The notes under the pieces were generated by a model. That model was given only the letters and a program-made list of their open reading frames with translations. It did no database searches and had not been told where the DNA came from. From positions 1 through 28,872 of the forward strand of contig CAYJLC010000028.1 in assembly GCA_964370735.1 (NCBI GenBank): 28,872 bases of DNA, read 5' to 3'. Both the position numbers and the translations under genes were made by a program. The first letter of the stretch is position 1, and each line of letters opens with the position of its first letter. Shown here piece by piece: positions 15,988-24,613 of this stretch. Source of the stretch: CAYJLC01 sp964370735 (lineage in GTDB: Bacteria > Bacillota > Clostridia > Oscillospirales > Butyricicoccaceae).

Positions 15988-17823
15988 TTGATTTACGATA
16001 TTTTAGACGATATAGAAAAAATAGATTTAAACTCTCTCTCAAAGTCGCAAACAAAGCTATTATGTGCTGAAATTCGTGATTTTCTTATTCAAAATGTTTC
16101 AAAAACTGGCGGACATTTATCCTCTAATCTTGGAATAGTCGAGCTTACCTTGGCACTTCACAAAGTCTTTAAAAGTGACAGTGATAGATTTATTTTCGAT
16201 GTTGGTCATCAATCTTATGTTCATAAAATTTTGACTGGCAGAAAAGGAAATTTCCCCACTTTGCGCAAAAAAAACGGTATGTCTGGCTTTACAAAACCTT
16301 CTGAAAGTCTCCACGATGCTTTCATTTCTGGGCACGCCTCAAATTCTATTTCGGTCGGCCTAGGGATGGCGCACGCTAATGCGCTTTTGAAAAATAACTC
16401 TCGTGTAATTTCTATTATCGGTGACGGCGCACTTAGTGGCGGGCTTGCTTTTGAAGCTTTAAACAACGTTGGCGAGTCGAAATTGCCTCAAATAATCATA
16501 CTTAATGACAACGAAATGTCTATAAATACTAATGTTGGCGCTATGACAAAGCACCTTTCAAACCTACGCATAAGTGACACTTATTTGGACACAAAAAATC
16601 GTGTTCACGAGCTGCTTTCAAAAAATAAGTCTTCCGAAAAATTAGAACATTTTTTGCATAATTCTAAGCAAAAATTAAAGTCAGTGCTGCTAAATCCATC
16701 GATTTTTGAACATATAGGAATTACTTATATAGGTCCTATCGATGGGCATAATGTCGAACTTATGTGCGAAGTTTTGACTCGTGTGAAAACACTAAACAAA
16801 CCTGTTTTAATCCATGTTTTAACAAAAAAAGGACTTGGTTATGAGTATTCGGAAAAATCACCGGATATTTATCATGGAGTGTCCCCTTTCAATCCTGAAA
16901 CTGGAATAACGCCATCTATAAACAGCAGTAATTTTTCATCAAATTTCGGCGATACTTTAGTAAAATTATCTGCGACAAATAACAAAATTTGTGCGATAAC
17001 TGCTGCAATGAGCTCTGGCACAGGGCTTACTCACTTCCAAAAATCCTATCCAAAACGTTTTTTTGATGTAGGAATTGCCGAAGGTCACGCAGTTACCATG
17101 GCTGGAGGGCTAGCATCTGCTGGTTTTACCCCTGTATGTGCAATTTATTCAACATTTTTGCAACGCTCCTTCGATAATATCATACACGATGTTGCATTAA
17201 TGAATTTGCATGTTGTTTTTGCTATCGATAGGGCTGGAATTGTCGGTGATGATGGCGAAACCCATAACGGCGTTTTCGATGTTCCTATGCTTTTACCTGT
17301 TCCAAATATGACAATTTTTGCACCTTCTAATTATTTAGAACAAGAAAATATGCTTAAAATCGCAATTAATTCGATGAATTCGCCTGTTTCTGTGAGATAT
17401 CCTCGTGGTAAACAAGGCAAATTTGTTCAAAACACATCGAATTCCGACTACAAAATTTATAACGAAAATGGTGTAATTACCCTTATAACTTACGGAATTT
17501 TAATGAACAATGTTCACAATTTTCTTGAAAATAAAAACATAAAAATTATTAAAATCAATCGTCTTACTATGGATTTAGATGAAATCATTGATAATTGTTC
17601 TGACAAAATTATTTTTATCGAAGATAGTGTTAATAATGGTAGCTTAGGTCAAAAATTAGCATGTAAGCTCGCTGAAAAGTGTATAAAAACAAAATATTTA
17701 AAATTATTAAACTTCGGAGATGATTTCGTAAAACAAGCGACGGTCGAAGAAGTTTATCACGACTACAATTTGTCTACCAGTGGTATACAAAAGCATATTG
17801 AGGAGGCTATGGAAATTGAGTAA
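15988..17823 (+). CDS. dxs: 1-deoxy-D-xylulose-5-phosphate synthase
   Basis: Thiamine diphosphate enzyme that joins pyruvate and glyceraldehyde 3-phosphate, the first step of the methylerythritol phosphate isoprenoid route. GHQSYVHKILTGR (73-85) and GDGALSGGLAFEALNN (145-160, Mg and cofactor binding) lie in the N-terminal domain; FFDVGIAEGHAVTMAGGLAS holds the catalytic glutamate, and IDRAGIVGDDGETHNGVFD plus VRYPRGK complete the transketolase-like part. Length 611 is normal. The start appears to be TTG at 15988, with AGGTGA five bases ahead; no ATG is available nearby. The gene follows the PAP2 gene by 8 nt and its end overlaps tlyA. Confidence 0.95.
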   Translation: MIYDILDDIEKIDLNSLSKSQTKLLCAEIRDFLIQNVSKTGGHLSSNLGIVELTLALHKVFKSDSDRFIFDVGHQSYVHKILTGRKGNFPTLRKKNGMSGFTKPSESLHDAFISGHASNSISVGLGMAHANALLKNNSRVISIIGDGALSGGLAFEALNNVGESKLPQIIILNDNEMSINTNVGAMTKHLSNLRISDTYLDTKNRVHELLSKNKSSEKLEHFLHNSKQKLKSVLLNPSIFEHIGITYIGPIDGHNVELMCEVLTRVKTLNKPVLIHVLTKKGLGYEYSEKSPDIYHGVSPFNPETGITPSINSSNFSSNFGDTLVKLSATNNKICAITAAMSSGTGLTHFQKSYPKRFFDVGIAEGHAVTMAGGLASAGFTPVCAIYSTFLQRSFDNIIHDVALMNLHVVFAIDRAGIVGDDGETHNGVFDVPMLLPVPNMTIFAPSNYLEQENMLKIAINSMNSPVSVRYPRGKQGKFVQNTSNSDYKIYNENGVITLITYGILMNNVHNFLENKNIKIIKINRLTMDLDEIIDNCSDKIIFIEDSVNNGSLGQKLACKLAEKCIKTKYLKLLNFGDDFVKQATVEEVYHDYNLSTSGIQKHIEEAMEIE

Positions 17824-18616
17824 AAAAAGACTGGATGTATTGCTTTTCGAAAAAGGACTTGTGCCTTCAAGAGAACGTGCAAAAACCACTATTATGAGTG
17901 GAATTGTGTTTGTAGAAAACCAAAAAGTTGATAAAGCTGGTGCTATGGTTGATGAAAATTCTAACATTGAAATCAAAGGCAGCACACTAAAATATGTAAG
18001 TCGTGGTGGCTTGAAACTTGAAAAAGCTATGAAACACTTCGATATTACCGCGAATAATAAAATTTGTATGGATATCGGTGCTTCGACAGGTGGTTTTACC
18101 GACTGTCTACTACAAAACGGCGCTTTAAAGGTCTATTCTATCGATGTTGGCTATGGTCAGCTTGCTTGGAGCATTCGAAGCAATCCAAAAGTTGTCCCTA
18201 TGGAGCGCACAAATATTCGCTATGTAACGCGTGAACAAATCAGCGACTTCCCTACCTTGGCTACGATTGATGTATCGTTCATTTCACTAAAGCTCGTGCT
18301 TCCTGTTGCGTTCGAATTAATGGGTGAAAATGCCGAAATTCTATGCCTTGTTAAGCCTCAGTTTGAAGCTGGACGTGAAAATGTCGGTAAAAAAGGCGTA
18401 GTTCGTGACAAAAATGTTCATATTGATGTACTACAAAAGTTTTATGAAAACGCAAAAAATGCCGGTTTTTCTATTAAAAGCCTTACTTTTTCACCAATAA
18501 AAGGTCCTGAAGGAAATATTGAATTTTTAGGCCATATCACGAAAAATAATACAGATTTTAATTTAGATATAATCACAGAAGTAGTAGAAGAAGCGCATAA
18601 ATCTTTGACGGAGTAA
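17816..18616 (+). CDS. tlyA: TlyA family rRNA (cytidine-2'-O)-methyltransferase
   Basis: An S4 RNA-binding domain (KKRLDVLLFEKGLVPSRERA through KYVSRGGLKLEKAM) is followed by an FtsJ-type methyltransferase domain: CMDIGASTGGFTDCLLQNGA binds S-adenosylmethionine, then IDVGYGQLAWSIR, ATIDVSFISLKLVLPV and VKPQFEAGRENVGKKGVVRD, which supply the K-D-K-E type catalytic residues. TlyA proteins methylate 16S and/or 23S rRNA 2'-hydroxyls (a capreomycin-susceptibility determinant in mycobacteria); older names call them haemolysins. The TTG at 17816, inside the last codons of dxs, gives the normal N terminus (MSKKRLDVLL); AGGAGG lies 9 nt upstream. Length 267 is normal. Confidence 0.92.
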   Translation: MSKKRLDVLLFEKGLVPSRERAKTTIMSGIVFVENQKVDKAGAMVDENSNIEIKGSTLKYVSRGGLKLEKAMKHFDITANNKICMDIGASTGGFTDCLLQNGALKVYSIDVGYGQLAWSIRSNPKVVPMERTNIRYVTREQISDFPTLATIDVSFISLKLVLPVAFELMGENAEILCLVKPQFEAGRENVGKKGVVRDKNVHIDVLQKFYENAKNAGFSIKSLTFSPIKGPEGNIEFLGHITKNNTDFNLDIITEVVEEAHKSLTE

Positions 18617-18619
18617 TTT

Positions 18620-19462
18620 ATGAAAAAAGTTCTTATTTACCCTAATATAACTAAAAATAATATAGAAAATGCCATTATAGAAGTTTCAAATTTGCTAATT
18701 TCATTAGATGTTGATGTGTATATTTCTGATTTTGCCTGCTCACATAATTGTGGCTTAAAATTGATTGATACTCGTGATTTTGACGGCGATTTAATCATCA
18801 CTTTAGGTGGCGACGGAACAATTTTGAACCTTGTAAATCAAAATTTAGCGATACCAATTATTGGCATTAATTTGGGTCATACAGGTTTTTTAGCAGAGCT
18901 AGAAATGTCCGAGCTTGACTTTCTTAAAAAAGCGATTTCTGACGATTGTACTGTTGACCACAGAATGCTTTTAGAGCTTAAAATAGTTCGTAAAAACAAT
19001 GAAATTTTGCACTCTTTAGCCCTTAACGATGTAATTATTAAGGCTGAGGATTCGTTTCGCATAATGTACCTTAAAGTACTTTCTGACGGTAAAGAGGTGT
19101 TTAGTTTCGGTGGTGATGGTGTGATTTTTGCAACACCGACTGGCTCTACTGCCTACTCTCTCGCTGCTGGTGGCTCGATTGTCGAGCCTGAGTGTAATAT
19201 GATTTGTGTTACACCTATTTCACCTATTAATTTTCCTGCAAAATCGTTTGTTTTCTCAAAAAATCGCCAGATTAATGTCGAAATAATTAAGAGAAATGAT
19301 ATTCTTTCGTATGTTGCAGTAGATGGAAATGGACCGACTCATGTGTATCCGGGTGATAAAATCAGCATTAAATCTTCCAAAAAAACTATTCCGTTTTTAC
19401 GCGTTAAAGATGAAAAATTTTATGATGTAGTACGACAAAAAATAGGAGGTAATTTCTTTTGA
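18620..19462 (+). CDS. nadK: NAD kinase
   Basis: Cytosolic kinase making NADP from NAD. TLGGDGTILNLV (61-72) carries the GGDGT phosphate-donor motif, followed by GINLGHTGFLAELE, LNDVIIK, and GGDGVIFATPTGSTAYSLAAGG, the NAD-binding block with the conserved Asp and TGSTAYS. Length 280 is typical of bacterial NadK. GGAG precedes the ATG, 3 nt after tlyA; the stop overlaps the argR TTG by 4 nt (TTGA). In many Clostridia nadK sits in exactly this tlyA-nadK-argR-recN order. Confidence 0.95.
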   Translation: MKKVLIYPNITKNNIENAIIEVSNLLISLDVDVYISDFACSHNCGLKLIDTRDFDGDLIITLGGDGTILNLVNQNLAIPIIGINLGHTGFLAELEMSELDFLKKAISDDCTVDHRMLLELKIVRKNNEILHSLALNDVIIKAEDSFRIMYLKVLSDGKEVFSFGGDGVIFATPTGSTAYSLAAGGSIVEPECNMICVTPISPINFPAKSFVFSKNRQINVEIIKRNDILSYVAVDGNGPTHVYPGDKISIKSSKKTIPFLRVKDEKFYDVVRQKIGGNFF

Positions 19463-19911
19463 AATTTAGAAGACAAGCAAAAATAATTGAATTAATCGAT
19501 GAAAATGATATTGAAACTCAAGAAGAGCTAACTTCTGCCCTTATTAAAGAGGGTTTTGACACCACTCAAGCGACAATTTCACGCGACATAAAAGAGCTTC
19601 AACTGATAAAAGTCGCTACAAAAAGTGGTCAGTCGAAATATGTTGTAGCAAATTCTCCTCTTGAAAGCAGTTTTTCCTCGCGTTTGACAAATATTTTCAG
19701 AGAATGTGTAATTAAAATTGATACTGCTCAAAATATTGTCGTTATTAAAACTTTACCTGGCCTAGGCTCTGCCGCTGCGGCTTCAATTGATTCGCTAAAA
19801 AGTGCTGAAATTGTCGGCTCTTTGGCTGGCGATGATACTGTTTTTGTTGCAATGAAAGACAACAAAAGTGCAGATATTTTTGCAAATGAAGCTAAAAAAA
19901 TGTTAAATTAG
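19459..19911 (+). CDS. argR: Arginine repressor ArgR/AhrC
   Basis: A 150-residue transcription regulator that uses arginine as co-repressor to control arginine synthesis and breakdown. The N-terminal winged helix has RRQAKIIELIDENDIETQEE and the recognition helix TTQATISRDIKELQLIKV. The C-terminal oligomerisation and arginine-binding domain has GLGSAAAASIDSLKSAEIVG and AGDDTVFVAMKD, where the GDDT aspartates bind arginine. It starts at TTG with AGGAGGT 9 nt upstream, overlapping the nadK stop. No arginine genes are nearby, so it acts on remote operons. Confidence 0.94.
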   Translation: MKFRRQAKIIELIDENDIETQEELTSALIKEGFDTTQATISRDIKELQLIKVATKSGQSKYVVANSPLESSFSSRLTNIFRECVIKIDTAQNIVVIKTLPGLGSAAAASIDSLKSAEIVGSLAGDDTVFVAMKDNKSADIFANEAKKMLN

Positions 19912-19920
19912 GAGATTTAT

Positions 19921-21600
19921 ATGCTTTCACTAATTCATATTGAAAATATGGCTGTAATCGAAAAATGTGAGATAGAATTCTCTCAGGGACTCAATGTTTT
20001 AACGGGTGAAACTGGTGCTGGTAAAAGTATTATTATCGACTCAATCGGTGCTCTTTTAGGTAATCGTACATCTAAAGATATTGTTCGTTTTGGTAATAAA
20101 AAAGGCTCTGTATTAGGTGTTTTTACGGACATTTCACCTGAAATAGTTAGTGTTTTGCATAACTATGGAATTGAAATTGACGATGATACACTCCATATAA
20201 GTCGCGATATTTCTCACGATGGCAAAAGCGTTTGTAGGGTTAATTTCAAGCCTGTTACGGTGTCTGTTTTGAAAGAAATTTCGCCATATCTTATAAATAT
20301 TCATGGTCAGCATGACGGTCAAAAACTACTATCAGACGTTTATCACAGCGAATATTTAGATAGTTTCGGCGAAAATTTCGAACTTTTATCTCTATATAAA
20401 TCCAAGTTTAACGAGTATTATACTATAAAAAATGAACTTAAATCGCTTATTGATAGCAATAATAAAATCGAAGATAGAATTGATTATTTAAACTTTTTAG
20501 TTTCTGAAATAGAATCTGCGAATATTTCTCTTTCTGAGGAAAATGAGCTTAAAAATAAGCGTGATATCTATCTAAACTATGAAAAAACTGCGAAAACATT
20601 GTCCCAAGTTTACAAAAATCTTAATGACAACGATGGAAGTGCCTACGACCTTATTTTCAAATCTTCGCACGCATTATCTGGGATTTCGGAAATTTCTGGT
20701 TCTTTTTCAACGCTTTACGAAAAATGTGAAGACATAAAGTATCAAGTCGAAGAATTATCTTCAAATATTTCTGCATTTTTATCAGAAATCAACTATGATG
20801 AAGGTGAAATTGAATATATCGAAGAGCGTTTAGACTTAATTTACTCGATAAAACGCAAATATGGTGGCGATTTGTCGGTTGTTTTAGAAAATTATGATGA
20901 AGCAAAAATCGAACTTTCAAAGCTTACAAATATCGATAAATCTATCGAGGAACTTGAGCAATTATATAAAGAAAAACGTCTTGAACTTATTGAAATAGGT
21001 AAAAAACTTTCGAAAAAACGTAAAATTGACAGTAAAAACCTTGAAGAATGTATCATGAATGAGCTCAAAACGCTTGATATGGAAAATGCCATCTTCTCGG
21101 TTAGTGTTGAAAATAGTGGAAAATTATCTTCTAATGGAATCGACAATATTTCGTTTTTAATCCAAGCAAATAAAGGCGACAAGCTAAAACCACTTGCAAA
21201 AGTAGCATCTGGGGGCGAACTTTCGCGTATTATGCTTGCAATTAAGAACATTTTATCGAAAAACGAAGATGTTGGCACTCTTATTTTTGACGAGATTGAC
21301 ACTGGTGTTTCGGGCAAGGCAGGGCTTAAAATTGCACGAAAACTTTATGATGTTGGTACAAAAAAACAAGTTTTATGCGTAACTCACCTAGCTTCTATCG
21401 CCTCAATCGCCGATAATCATTATCTTATCAATAAATCTCACACCGAAGAATCTACATTCACAATTATTGAAAAAATGAACGAAGAAGAACGCAGACGTGA
21501 AATTGCTCGAATAATAGGTGGTGAAAATATCACCGAAACTTCGCTTAAAAATGCCGAAGAGATGATTGATAATGCGAAAAGTCTTAGAAACAAAAATTAA
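19921..21600 (+). CDS. recN: DNA repair protein RecN
   Basis: An SMC-like ATPase recruited early to double-strand breaks. MLSLIHIENMAVIEKCEIEF and Walker A GETGAGKS (29-36) open the protein; long charged coiled-coil segments occupy about residues 150-380; KVASGGELSRIMLAIKNIL is the ABC signature, LIFDEIDTGVSGKAG is Walker B, and VLCVTHLASIAS the histidine switch. At 559 residues the length is normal. It is the last gene of the nusB cluster, starting 9 nt after argR with GGAG in front. I see no LexA-type operator near it, so damage control, if any, would have to come from the distant operon promoter. Confidence 0.95.
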   Translation: MLSLIHIENMAVIEKCEIEFSQGLNVLTGETGAGKSIIIDSIGALLGNRTSKDIVRFGNKKGSVLGVFTDISPEIVSVLHNYGIEIDDDTLHISRDISHDGKSVCRVNFKPVTVSVLKEISPYLINIHGQHDGQKLLSDVYHSEYLDSFGENFELLSLYKSKFNEYYTIKNELKSLIDSNNKIEDRIDYLNFLVSEIESANISLSEENELKNKRDIYLNYEKTAKTLSQVYKNLNDNDGSAYDLIFKSSHALSGISEISGSFSTLYEKCEDIKYQVEELSSNISAFLSEINYDEGEIEYIEERLDLIYSIKRKYGGDLSVVLENYDEAKIELSKLTNIDKSIEELEQLYKEKRLELIEIGKKLSKKRKIDSKNLEECIMNELKTLDMENAIFSVSVENSGKLSSNGIDNISFLIQANKGDKLKPLAKVASGGELSRIMLAIKNILSKNEDVGTLIFDEIDTGVSGKAGLKIARKLYDVGTKKQVLCVTHLASIASIADNHYLINKSHTEESTFTIIEKMNEEERRREIARIIGGENITETSLKNAEEMIDNAKSLRNKN

Positions 21601-21604
21601 TTTC

Positions 21605-21633
21605 TTGACAAATTTTGCGATTTATATTATAAT
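21605..21633 (+). promoter_or_regulatory. Consensus sigma-A promoter of the tyrS leader
   Basis: Perfect TTGACA (21605-21610), 17 nt, perfect TATAAT (21628-21633). Transcription would start near 21640, directly ahead of the T-box leader. Confidence 0.9.
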
Positions 21634-21639
21634 AATTTT

Positions 21640-21893
21640 AAATACAGTGAAGAAAAGAAGTAAATTAACAAGGTTTAAAGAGATTTTGCGGTTGGTGCGA
21701 GCAAAAAGCTGAGTTTTTTGAAATACATTTCGGAGTAGCTACCTGAACTAATAGTAGGGCTAGTCGTTTGCGTGCGTTAAACGTGTGGCGTTTTTAGACG
21801 CCCTAAAGGCTTAAATCGTGAGGTTTAAGTAAACTGAGGTGGTACCACGAATTTTTCGTCCTCTGTCGTTATGGCAGAGGATTTTTTATTTTT
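21640..21893 (+). promoter_or_regulatory. Tyrosyl T-box riboswitch leader of tyrS
   Basis: This fills the gap between recN and tyrS. It holds the T-box itself, GAGGTGGTACCACG (21836-21849), whose GGUACCAC part contacts the acceptor end of uncharged tRNA. It also has the GGTTGGTGCGAG-type stem I distal element (about 21689-21700), AGAGA near the stem I base, and the CGGAGTAGC and CTGAAC segments that usually follow the specifier. TAC at 21724-21726 within GAAATACA is the likely tyrosine specifier, agreeing with the downstream gene; I place it by position and context only. The GAGG of the T-box can pair with CCTC at 21860-21863, making an antiterminator exclusive with the terminator. When tRNA-Tyr is uncharged, read-through into tyrS is expected. 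Confidence 0.92.
21857..21886 (+). terminator. T-box controlled terminator ahead of tyrS
   Basis: TCCTCTG (21859-21865) pairs with CAGAGGA (21875-21881) across a nine-base loop and is followed by TTTTTTATTTTT. The left arm is also the antiterminator partner of the T-box. Confidence 0.9.
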
Positions 21894-21929
21894 CTGCACT
21901 TTACAATAAATTTATTTTAGGAGAAAAAC

Positions 21930-23156
21930 ATGACTATTTTTGAAGAATTACAAGCGAGAGGTTTAATCGCTCAAGTTACTGATGAAGATGAAATCAAAGA
22001 ACTTATAAACACAGGTAAAGCGACTTTTTACATTGGTTTTGACCCTACTGCCGACAGTCTGCACGTTGGACATTTTATGGCTCTTTGCCTTATGAAACGT
22101 CTACAAATGGCTGGAAATAAACCTATTGCCCTACTTGGTGGCGGTACTGGTATGATTGGTGACCCATCTGGTAGAACTGATATGAGAAATGTTATGACAG
22201 AGGAAACTATTGCGCATAATATCGCTTGTTTTAAAAAGCAAATGGAAAGATTTATCGAATTTGGTGACGATAAAGCGCTGATGGTTAACAATGCTGACTG
22301 GCTTTTAAAACTAAATTACATTGAACTTCTTCGCGAAGTTGGTGCTTGTTTCTCTGTAAATCGTATGCTTACGGCTGAATGTTACAAACAAAGAATGGAA
22401 AAAGGTCTATCTTTCTTTGAATTTAACTACATGATTATGCAATCTTACGACTTTTTAGAACTTTTCAGAACTTATGGCTGTAATTTACAGTTCGGTGGTG
22501 ATGACCAGTGGAGCAATATGCTTGGTGGTACTGATTTAATCAGAAGAAAGTTAGGAAAAGATGCTTATGCGATGACTATTACGCTACTTTTAAACTCAGA
22601 AGGTAACAAAATGGGTAAAACGCAAAAAGGCGCTGTTTGGTTAGACCCTAACAAGACTACTCCGTTCGAATTCTTCCAATACTGGAGAAATATCGACGAT
22701 GCAGACGTTATCAAAGTTATGAAAATGCTTACTTTTATGACTTTAGAAGAAATCGCAAAATATGAAAATTTCGAAGGCGCTGAACTTAACCAAGCGAAAG
22801 AGCGTTTAGCTTACGAGCTTACTGATTTAGTTCATGGTAAAGACGAAGCTGAAAAAGCACTTGAAGCTGCAAAAGCTATCTTTGCTGGTGGTGGTATCTC
22901 CGAAAATATGCCTACAACGACTATTTCTGAAAATGATTTCGTTGATGGTGAAATCTCTGTAATCGACCTTTTAGTTTTAACGAAACTTGCACCTTCAAAA
23001 TCAGAAGCAAGACGTGTAATCCAAGGTGGCGGTGTTTCTGTTGATTCAGAAAAAGTAGCTGATTTTTCTGCAAAGATAAATAAATCTGCTTTTGATAAAG
23101 GCGAAATCATCATTAAAAAAGGCAAAAAAATCTTCCACAAAGTAACTTTAGGTTAA
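21930..23156 (+). CDS. tyrS: Tyrosyl-tRNA synthetase
   Basis: Class I synthetase of 408 residues that charges tRNA-Tyr. FYIGFDPTADSLHVGHFMAL carries the HIGH-type motif as HVGH (45-48); the second signature is KMGKT (about 231-235) in GNKMGKTQKGAVWLDP. YMIMQSYDF and QFGGDDQWSNM belong to the tyrosine pocket. A C-terminal S4 domain (LVLTKLAPSKSEARRVIQGG...) binds the tRNA. This makes it the TyrS1/TyrZ-like form that carries KMxKT rather than KMSKS. GGAG lies before the ATG. It stands alone behind its T-box and is closed by the terminator at 23221. Confidence 0.96.
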   Translation: MTIFEELQARGLIAQVTDEDEIKELINTGKATFYIGFDPTADSLHVGHFMALCLMKRLQMAGNKPIALLGGGTGMIGDPSGRTDMRNVMTEETIAHNIACFKKQMERFIEFGDDKALMVNNADWLLKLNYIELLREVGACFSVNRMLTAECYKQRMEKGLSFFEFNYMIMQSYDFLELFRTYGCNLQFGGDDQWSNMLGGTDLIRRKLGKDAYAMTITLLLNSEGNKMGKTQKGAVWLDPNKTTPFEFFQYWRNIDDADVIKVMKMLTFMTLEEIAKYENFEGAELNQAKERLAYELTDLVHGKDEAEKALEAAKAIFAGGGISENMPTTTISENDFVDGEISVIDLLVLTKLAPSKSEARRVIQGGGVSVDSEKVADFSAKINKSAFDKGEIIIKKGKKIFHKVTLG

Positions 23157-23220
23157 TTTATATCGCAAAATATTGACACAGTTCGCTGATATAAACTTTG
23201 CCATATACAAATAAAATTTT

Positions 23221-23253
23221 AAGACGTGTATCTTCGGATATTCGTCTTTTTTT
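23221..23253 (+). terminator. Terminator after tyrS
   Basis: AAGACG and CGTCTT form the base of the stem and TATC/GATA the top, around a TTCG tetraloop, followed by seven T residues. It isolates tyrS from the diguanylate cyclase pair. Confidence 0.85.
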
Positions 23254-23309
23254 GTGTAAATAAATTGTGTTCAATATATTACCATTTTGAAAATTCGCTT
23301 TGCACACCC

Positions 23310-23338
23310 TTGAAATGAACGCGTTTTTAATGTATAAT
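23310..23338 (+). promoter_or_regulatory. Promoter of the tandem diguanylate cyclase genes
   Basis: TTGAAA (23310-23315), 17 nt, perfect TATAAT (23333-23338), about 50 nt ahead of the first cyclase start. It should drive both genes, which are only 2 nt apart. Confidence 0.8.
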
Positions 23339-23390
23339 ATAAGTATACAATCTCATTAACACATCACATTTCTTGGAAACGGACAAATAT

Positions 23391-24611
23391 ATGATTGAAA
23401 TAAACTCAATTGTGGCTCTAAGTCTTTTTGCCCTACTTTTTTATAGTTTTCAAGCAACAAGATTTGCCATAAGAATACTAGAAAATAAAAGCATAAGCTT
23501 TCTAAAAAATACTATTCTAGCCATTTTAAACTTTGTATTTTTTACATCCTCTTTTTACCTAAACGTTCCATATCACATAACCTACTTGCTTGTTTTTTTA
23601 GCTCTATTTGTAGAATTTAGGCTTTTTTCGAAAGCAAAAAACGAACAGGTGTTTTTTGGTGCGTTAACTTTTATGTTAAACATCGCTCCTGTCCACCTTG
23701 TAACGGTCAGTATATCTTCATTTTTCAGACAAATTCCATCTTCGCAGATTTTACTAAATCCTTCATTAAAAGCGCATAGTATATTAGTTTCATTTATTAT
23801 TTTAAATATAACACTATTAATTTTCAAAAAAATTGTACCTATTTCCAGTGTATTGTCACTTTCTACTACCCGCCCCTATTCAGCCGTTGTACTTATAACT
23901 GCCTTAGTTATGTTTTCAAATACGCTCGTGGACGCATGGCTTTTTATTTCGACAAAATCATATTTCGAAATAGTTATAGTAGTTATTTCAAATGCATTAT
24001 TCAGCTATATTTTCTTCTACTTCACTTTTTTATTCTCAATAAGTCTAATAAAACTTCATAAGTACAAAAGAAAATCTGACGAAATAGAAAGTGATTATCA
24101 CAAAGTTATAGTCGAGAAAAATATTGTAAACCAAAAAATGTATAGTGACGACCTAACAGGCTTATACAACAGAAAATATTTAAATGAAAAAATTGACCTG
24201 CTCTTGCAGGATAAAAAATCAACTTTTGCTTTCGTTTTTCTCGATATTACTGGTTTAAAATATGTAAACGACACCCATGGTCACGATATGGGTGATAAAT
24301 ATATAAATATTGTGTCACAAGTTCTTCTTAAATCCATCAGAGAAATAGATTCGGCTATTCGAATTGGTGGCGACGAGTTCGTGTTAATTCTTGAGCATTT
24401 ACTGGAAAGCGAAGTAGATATAATTTTAAATCGAATTAAAGCAAATTTAGAAAAAGAAAACGTAAATGCGTCGTTTTTAATAAATGCAAGCATCGGTAGT
24501 CTGTATGTTGATAACAGCAACTCAAATTACGACAAATCAAGTATTTTTGAAAAGGCAGATGAGCTTATGCGAAAAGATAAACAAAGCTTCTATCGAAAAA
24601 TGGGGACATAA
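23391..24611 (+). CDS. Membrane diguanylate cyclase (6-7 TM + GGDEF, I-site present)
   Basis: A 406-residue protein: an N-terminal membrane module of six or seven helices (about 1-215), a short linker helix, then a GGDEF domain (about 245-400) expected to make cyclic di-GMP from two GTP. The domain reads DDLTGLYNRKYL, FVFLDITGLKYVNDTHGHDMGD (metal and guanine contacts) and IRIGGDEFVLIL, so the GGDEF loop is intact. REID stands exactly five residues before GGDEF, the RxxD product-inhibition site. I prefer ATG at 23391; a TTG at 23373 has no ribosome site, and the ribosome site for 23391 is itself weak. The membrane part is not a family I recognise and probably senses a signal in the membrane or outside. 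The next gene is a diverged copy. Confidence 0.88.
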   Translation: MIEINSIVALSLFALLFYSFQATRFAIRILENKSISFLKNTILAILNFVFFTSSFYLNVPYHITYLLVFLALFVEFRLFSKAKNEQVFFGALTFMLNIAPVHLVTVSISSFFRQIPSSQILLNPSLKAHSILVSFIILNITLLIFKKIVPISSVLSLSTTRPYSAVVLITALVMFSNTLVDAWLFISTKSYFEIVIVVISNALFSYIFFYFTFLFSISLIKLHKYKRKSDEIESDYHKVIVEKNIVNQKMYSDDLTGLYNRKYLNEKIDLLLQDKKSTFAFVFLDITGLKYVNDTHGHDMGDKYINIVSQVLLKSIREIDSAIRIGGDEFVLILEHLLESEVDIILNRIKANLEKENVNASFLINASIGSLYVDNSNSNYDKSSIFEKADELMRKDKQSFYRKMGT

Positions 24612-24613
24612 AT

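Noticed and set aside
23173..23178. TTGACA downstream of tyrS
   Set aside because: No -10 box lies 16-18 nt away, and the tyrS terminator would stop any transcript at once.
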